Origin: Cacajao melanocephalus
Taxonomy: Eukaryota > Chordata > Mammalia > Primates > Pitheciidae
DNA length: 64,000 bases
Direction of reading: 5' to 3'
Assembly: GCA_963573385.1 (NCBI GenBank)
Contig: CAUYLG010076622.1
Coordinates: 1-64,000 of the forward strand
Shown here: positions 59,200 through 64,000 of the stretch, in pieces
Numbering within the stretch: position 1 is the stretch's first letter
Layout of the letters: every line of letters starts with the position of its first letter
Made by a program: the position numbers and the translations under genes
The notes under the pieces: generated by a model
The model's database searches: none
What the model saw: the letters and a program-made list of their open reading frames with translations, nothing else
What the model was told of the DNA's origin: nothing

Positions 59200-60306
59200 A
59201 GCATCAAAGAAAAAAAGGCAAAACATCCATCCAAAGGACAGCAACCTCCAAAGGACAGCAACCTCAAAGACTAAAGGGACATGAGTCCACACAAATTAGA
59301 AAGAAGCAGCACAAGAACTCTGGCAACTCAAAAAGCCAAAGTCCCTTTTTTCCTCCAAATGAACACACTAGTTCCCCACCAAGGGTTCTTAAATGGGCTG
59401 AAATGTCTGAAATGACAGAAATAGAATTCAGAATATGGATAGCAGTGAAGATCATCAAGATTCACAAGCTGTCAAAACCTAATCCAAGGAAGTTAAGAAT
59501 CACAACAACAACAGAAAACAGGAGCTGATAGATGAAACAGCCATCATAAAAAAGAACCACCCGGATCGGATAGAGCTGACACACACCCTTCACGAATTGT
59601 ATAATACAATCATGGGTATTAACAGCAGATTAGACCAGGCTGAGGAAAGAATCTCAGAGTTCAAACACTCACTCTCAGAAATAGTCAGATAAAAACAAAG
59701 AAAAATAATAAGAATGAACAAACTTCTGAGAAATAAGGGATTATGTAAAGAGACCAAATCTATAACTAATTGGTATCCCTGAAAAAGATGGAGAGAAAGC
59801 AAGCAAATTAGAAAACATATTTCAGAATATCAGCCATGAAGACTTCCCCAACCTCGCTAGGGAGGATAACATTAAAATCCAGAAAATGCAGAGAACCCCT
59901 CTGAGATATTACACAATGTTACACAAGAAGACCATCCCCAAAACATATAATCATCAGATTCTCCAAAGTTGAAATGAAAAAAGAAAATGTTAAAGGCAGC
60001 TATACAGAAGAGGTAGGTAATCTACAAAGGGAACCCCATCAGGCTAACATGGACCTTTTAGCAGAAATCCTACGAGTCAGAAGAGATTGGAGGCCTATAT
60101 TTAGCATTCTTGATGAAAAAAAAAATCAACGAAGAATTTCAAATACAGCCAAACTAAGCTTCATAAGTGAAGGAGAAATTAGATTCTTTTCAGACGAGCA
60201 AATGCTGAGGGAATTTATTACCACCAGACCTGCTTTACAAGAGCCCCTGAAAGGAACACTAAATATGGAAAGGAAAGATCATTACCACCCACAAAAACAC
60301 ACTTAG
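59200..60306 (+). pseudogene. L1 ORF1 relic
   Basis: The C-terminal part is best kept (59974-60306). It has the L1 ORF1p C-terminal wording AKLSFISEGEIRFFSDEQML and RPALQE, ending with the short basic tail. The N-terminal and coiled-coil parts are broken by stops. In full L1s this protein binds L1 RNA. The start is approximate. A tandem duplication of AAAGGACAGCAACCTC lies near 59235-59266. Confidence 0.85.
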
Positions 60307-60375
60307 GTACACAGAACAGTGACACTATAAAGAAACCACACAAGTAAGCCTACCTAATAACCAGCTAACAACACA

Positions 60376-63300
60376 ATGACGGGATCAAATCCACACATAT
60401 CAGTACTAACCTTGAAGGTAAATGGACTAAATGTCTCAATTAAAAGGCACAGCATGGCAAACTGGTTTAAAAAAAGCAATACCCAATGGTTTGCTGCCTT
60501 CAAGCGATCCATCTCACATACAAACACCCATAGACTCAAAATAAAGAGATGGACAAAAATCTACTAAGCAAAATCTACTATGTAAAACACTTTAAAAGCA
60601 GAGTTTGCAACCCTAATTTCATGCAAAGTGGTCTTTAAACCAATAAAGATCAGAAAAGATAAAGAAAGATATTACATAATGATATAGGGTTCATTTCAAC
60701 AAGAAAATCTAACTGTCCTAAATACATACACACCCAACACAGGAGAACCTAGTTTCATAAAGCAGGTTCTCAGACACCTGCAAAGAGACTTAGATTCCCA
60801 CACAATAATAGTGGGAAATTTAAACATACTACTAACAGTATTAGACAGATGATTGCGGCAGAAAATTAGCAAAGATATTTAGGACCTGAACTCAACACTT
60901 GACCAAATAGATCTAACAGACATCAACAGAACTCTCCACCCCAAGCCAACACACATATTCTTCTCATTGCTGTATAGTACACACTCCAAAACTGACCACA
61001 AAATCAGACACACAACAATACTCAACAAATTTTTTTTTAAAAATGAAATAATGCCAACCATAATCTTGGGCCACAGCACAATAAAAATAGAAACCAAGAA
61101 AATCACTCAAAATCACACAATTACATGGAAATCAAACAACCTACTCATGAATGACTTTTGGGTAAACAATGAAATTAAGGCATAAAATCAAGAAATTCTT
61201 TGAAACTGAGAACAAAGATACAACATGCCAGAATCTCTAGGACACAGCTAAGGAAAGTGTTGAGGGAAGCTTATAGCACTAAACACCCACATCAAAAACT
61301 TAGATCTCAAATTAACAACCTGTCATCACAACTAGAAGAACTAGAGAAGCAACAGCAAACCAACCCCAAAGCTAGGAGATGACAAGACATAAACAAAATC
61401 AGAGCTGAACTAAAGAAATTGACACACAAAAATACAAAAGATCAATGAATCCAGGAGTTGTTGTTTTGAAAAAATTGACAAGGTAAATTGACCACTAGCT
61501 AGACTAATAAAGACAAAAAAGAGAGAAGATCCAAATAAACACAATTTGAAATGACAAAAGAGGTGTTACTAGTGATGCCACAAAAATGCAAAAAAAAAAA
61601 AAAAAAAATCAGAGACTACTATGAACACTTCTATGCACACAAACTAGAAGATTTAGAAGAAATGGATAAATTCCTGGACATATACAACTTTCCAAGACTG
61701 AACCAGGAAGAAATTGAATTCCTAAACAGATAAATAGCTAGTTCCTAAATTGAATCAGTAATAAAAGACCTGCCAACCAAAAAAAACCACAGGACCAGAC
61801 AGATTCACAGCCAAATTCTACCAGATGTATAAAGAAGAGCTGGTGCCATTCCTACTGAAACTATTCAAAAAAATTAAGGTAGAGGGACTCCTCCTCAACT
61901 CATTGTGTGAGGCCAGCATCATCCTGAAACCAAAACCTGGCAGAGACACAATAAAAAAGGAAAACTTCAGGTCAATATCCTTGATGAACATAGATACAAA
62001 AATCTTTGACAAAATACCAGCAAACTGAGTCCAACAGCACATCAAAAAGCTAATCCACCATTATCAACTAGGCTCTATCCTCTATCCCTGGGATGCAAGG
62101 TTGGTTCAACATATGCAAATCAATAAATGTGATTAATCACATAAAGAGAACTAAAAACAAAAACCCCTTGATTATCTCAGTAGATGCAGAAAAGGCTTTC
62201 AATAAAATTCAACACCACTTCATGCTAAAAATCCTCAATAAACAAGGTATTGAAGGAACATACTTCAAAATATTATAAGAGCCATTTATGACAAACACAG
62301 CCAACATCATACTGATTGGGGAAAAACTAGAAGCGTTCTCCTTGAAAACTGGCACAAGACAAGGATGCCCTCTTTTACCACTCCTATTCAACATAGTATT
62401 GGAAGTTCTGGCAAGAGAAATCAGGCAAGAGAAAGGAATAAAAGGCATCCGAAGAGGAAAAGAGGAAGTCCAACTATCCCTGTTTGCAGAAAATATGATT
62501 CTGTAATCAGAAAACTCTACAGTCTCTACCCAAAAGTTCCTTCATCTGATAAACAACTTCACCAAAGTTTCAGGATGCAAAGTCAACATTCAAAAATCAC
62601 TGGCAATCGTATACACCAAGAACATCCAAGGCAAGAGTCAAATCAGGAATGCAATCCCATTTACAATTGCCACAAAAAGAATAAAATACCAAGGAATACA
62701 GCTAACCAAGGAAGTGAAGATCTCACACCGCTCAAAGAAATTAGGGGTGACGCAAAGAAATTGAAAAACATTACATGTGTATGGATAGGAAGAATCAATA
62801 TTGTTAAAATGGCCATACGGCCCAAAGCAATTTACAGATTCAATGCTACTCCTATCAAACTACCAATGACATTCTGCATAGAATTAGAAAAAAATTATTT
62901 TAATATTCATATGGAACCAAAAAAGAGCCCAAATAGCCAATGTAATCCTAAGCAAAAAGAACAAATCTGGAAGCATCACATTGCCAAACTTTAAGCTACA
63001 CCATAGGGCTACAGTAACCAAAACAACACAGTACTGGTACAAACACAGATACATAGGCCAATGGAAGAGAATAGAAAGTGCAGAAATAATGCCACACACC
63101 TACAACCATCTGATCTTTGTCAAAGCTGACAAAAACAAGAAATGGGGGAAGGGCTCCTCATTTAATAAATGGTGCTGAGATAAATGGCTAGCCATAGGCA
63201 GACGATTGAAACTAGAACCCTACCTTATACCACATGCAAAAATCAAGTCAAGAGGTATTAAAGACAAATGTAAAACCTAAAACTATAAAAACACCAGAAG

Positions 63301-63740
63301 ATAACTAAGGAAATACCATTCTGTACAGAGGACTTGACAAAGATTTCATGACAAGGACACCAAAAGCAATTGCAAGAAAATGAACATTGACAAATTGAAT
63401 CTCATTACTTAAAAGCTTCTGCAAGCAACAGAAACTAACAACAGAGTAAACAGACAGCCTACAGAATGGGAGAAAATATTTGCAAACTATACAACTGACA
63501 AGGGTCTACTATCCAGACTCTATAAGGAGCTTAAACAAATGTACAAGGAAAACCCAAGCTACCCCATTAGAAAGTGGGCAAAGGACATGAACAGATATTT
63601 TTCAAAAGAAGACATATATGCAGCCCACAAGCATGTGAAAGAACGCTCAATAGCACTAATCACTAGAGAAGTGCAAATCAAAACGAAAATGAGATACCAT
63701 CTCACACCAGTCAGAATGATTATTTTTAAGACAAAAACAA
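60376..63740 (+). pseudogene. L1 ORF2 relic (endonuclease/reverse transcriptase)
   Basis: The start at 60376 (MTGSNPHISVLTLKVNGLN) is the normal ORF2 beginning, 69 bp after ORF1. The endonuclease region follows to about 61100. The reverse-transcriptase region contains [14 protein letters not shown] (near 61912-61953) and [14 protein letters not shown] (near 62172-62213). The usual F/Y-A-D-D site is changed to FAEN (62483-62494), so both catalytic aspartates of that motif are lost. Stops and frameshifts occur throughout, and an A-run of 18 lies at 61591-61608. Confidence 0.9.
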
Positions 63741-63768
63741 AATAAACACACACTTTCCATAGAACCCA

Positions 63769-64000
63769 AAAAAGATATACTCAAGAGCTGAGATTTAATA
63801 AAATTAGTAATTGTTATTGCTTCCTTAAGAACACTCTTAAGTGAAACTAGCATTTCTTTTCCCATGAATGCAGTGATGAATACAATGACCTCCAGTACAG
63901 TTTAGTACCACTGACTTAATTTGTGCTAATGTGGCTACAGTATTTCCCACCCTGAAGAACCTCTGTTTTAGATGTCTCTGCACACTGTTTAAAATCACAC
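63769..64000 (-). pseudogene. hAT transposase, middle part (fossil)
   Basis: The minus-strand frame at 63770-63865 reads MGKEMLVSLKSVLKEAIT followed by ITNFIKSQLL. This is the conserved hAT segment that normally lies just before the LF..EMG..EVRW segment found on the far side of the L1 (58356-58436). A frame shift lies at the junction and another upstream. It continues beyond the window. Confidence 0.75.

Larger units (their letters stand above)
58437..63768 (+). mobile_element. near-full-length L1 (L1PB/L1MA-type), 3' part missing
   Basis: 5.3 kb with 5' UTR (58437 to about 59200), ORF1 (to 60306), ORF2 (from 60376) and an abrupt loss of L1 sequence near 63740, where about 0.8-1 kb of ORF2 end and 3' UTR should follow. 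The flanking duplication AAAAAGATATACTCA is perfect over 15 bp (58422-58436 and 63769-63783). On the minus strand the target is TTTTT/AA, the L1 endonuclease type. It inserted into the hAT element. Confidence 0.93.
57333..64000 (-). mobile_element. hAT (Charlie-like) DNA transposon, split by L1, runs off the window
   Basis: The end CAATGGTTCTCAAACTTTTT at 57333 is a hAT-Charlie-type terminal inverted repeat. The element body covers 57333-58436 and 63769-64000, with an L1 between. Its transposase reads on the minus strand from beyond 64000 towards 57333. The other end lies outside the window. The subfamily name is not fixed. Confidence 0.8.

Noticed and set aside
62365..62994. 209-codon open frame
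   Set aside because: It is a shifted frame through the L1 ORF2 relic. Correct L1 peptides appear in it only after internal frameshifts.

Overview
The window looks like intergenic (or deep intronic) DNA from a higher primate, most likely human. It carries dimeric Alu elements of more than one age, L1PA/L1PB-type and older L1M elements, THE1/MST MaLR elements, MLT1 LTRs, many L2 and MIR fossils, and hAT-type DNA transposons, all in AT-rich, CpG-poor DNA. I find no convincing protein-coding gene, exon or functional RNA gene. The open frames present belong to repeats, to simple sequence or to chance. Repeat family names are from memory of consensus sequences; no database was searched. Strand and rough limits are firmer than subfamily names.

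Layout. 1-1658 is the 3' end of a plus-strand L1. 1690-2655 holds two L2 fossils. 3797-4157 is a solo THE1 LTR with a 5-bp target duplication. An Alu (6074-6384, minus) and an L1 ORF2 fragment (6830-7142) follow, and the fragment abuts a GC-richer block I could not name (7143-7990). 8-13.5 kb is mostly unique sequence with a few MIR/L2 pieces, but contains a perfect 76-bp inverted repeat (10854-11015). 13.5-14.2 kb is an Alu whose tail has become a 358-bp pyrimidine tract. 14-20 kb is mostly unclassified. 20-30 kb is a mix of L1M, MIR, L2, AluJ and DNA-transposon copies. 30-34 kb has possible conserved non-coding sequence and an LTR. 34.5-37.1 kb is MLT1, a DNA transposon split by a truncated Alu, and an old minus-strand L1.

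37190-37228 is the 5' half of a threonine tRNA between short direct repeats. 38-46 kb contains MIRs, an MLT1 LTR, and a long L2 (43960-45205) split by an Alu. 46-51 kb is largely unclassified with a pyrimidine-rich tract. 51312-53860 is a MIR into which a complete MST/THE1-type MaLR element inserted (51389-53683). 57333-64000 is a hAT (Charlie-like) transposon coding on the minus strand, split at 58436/63769 by a 5.3-kb L1 with a perfect 15-bp target duplication; it runs out of the window.

The sequence therefore reads as layered insertions: MIR/L2/L1M/hAT first, then MaLR and L1PB-type, then Alu and L1PA. I see no new multi-gene system. The two most unusual signals are the 76-bp perfect palindrome and the retroposed tRNA half.
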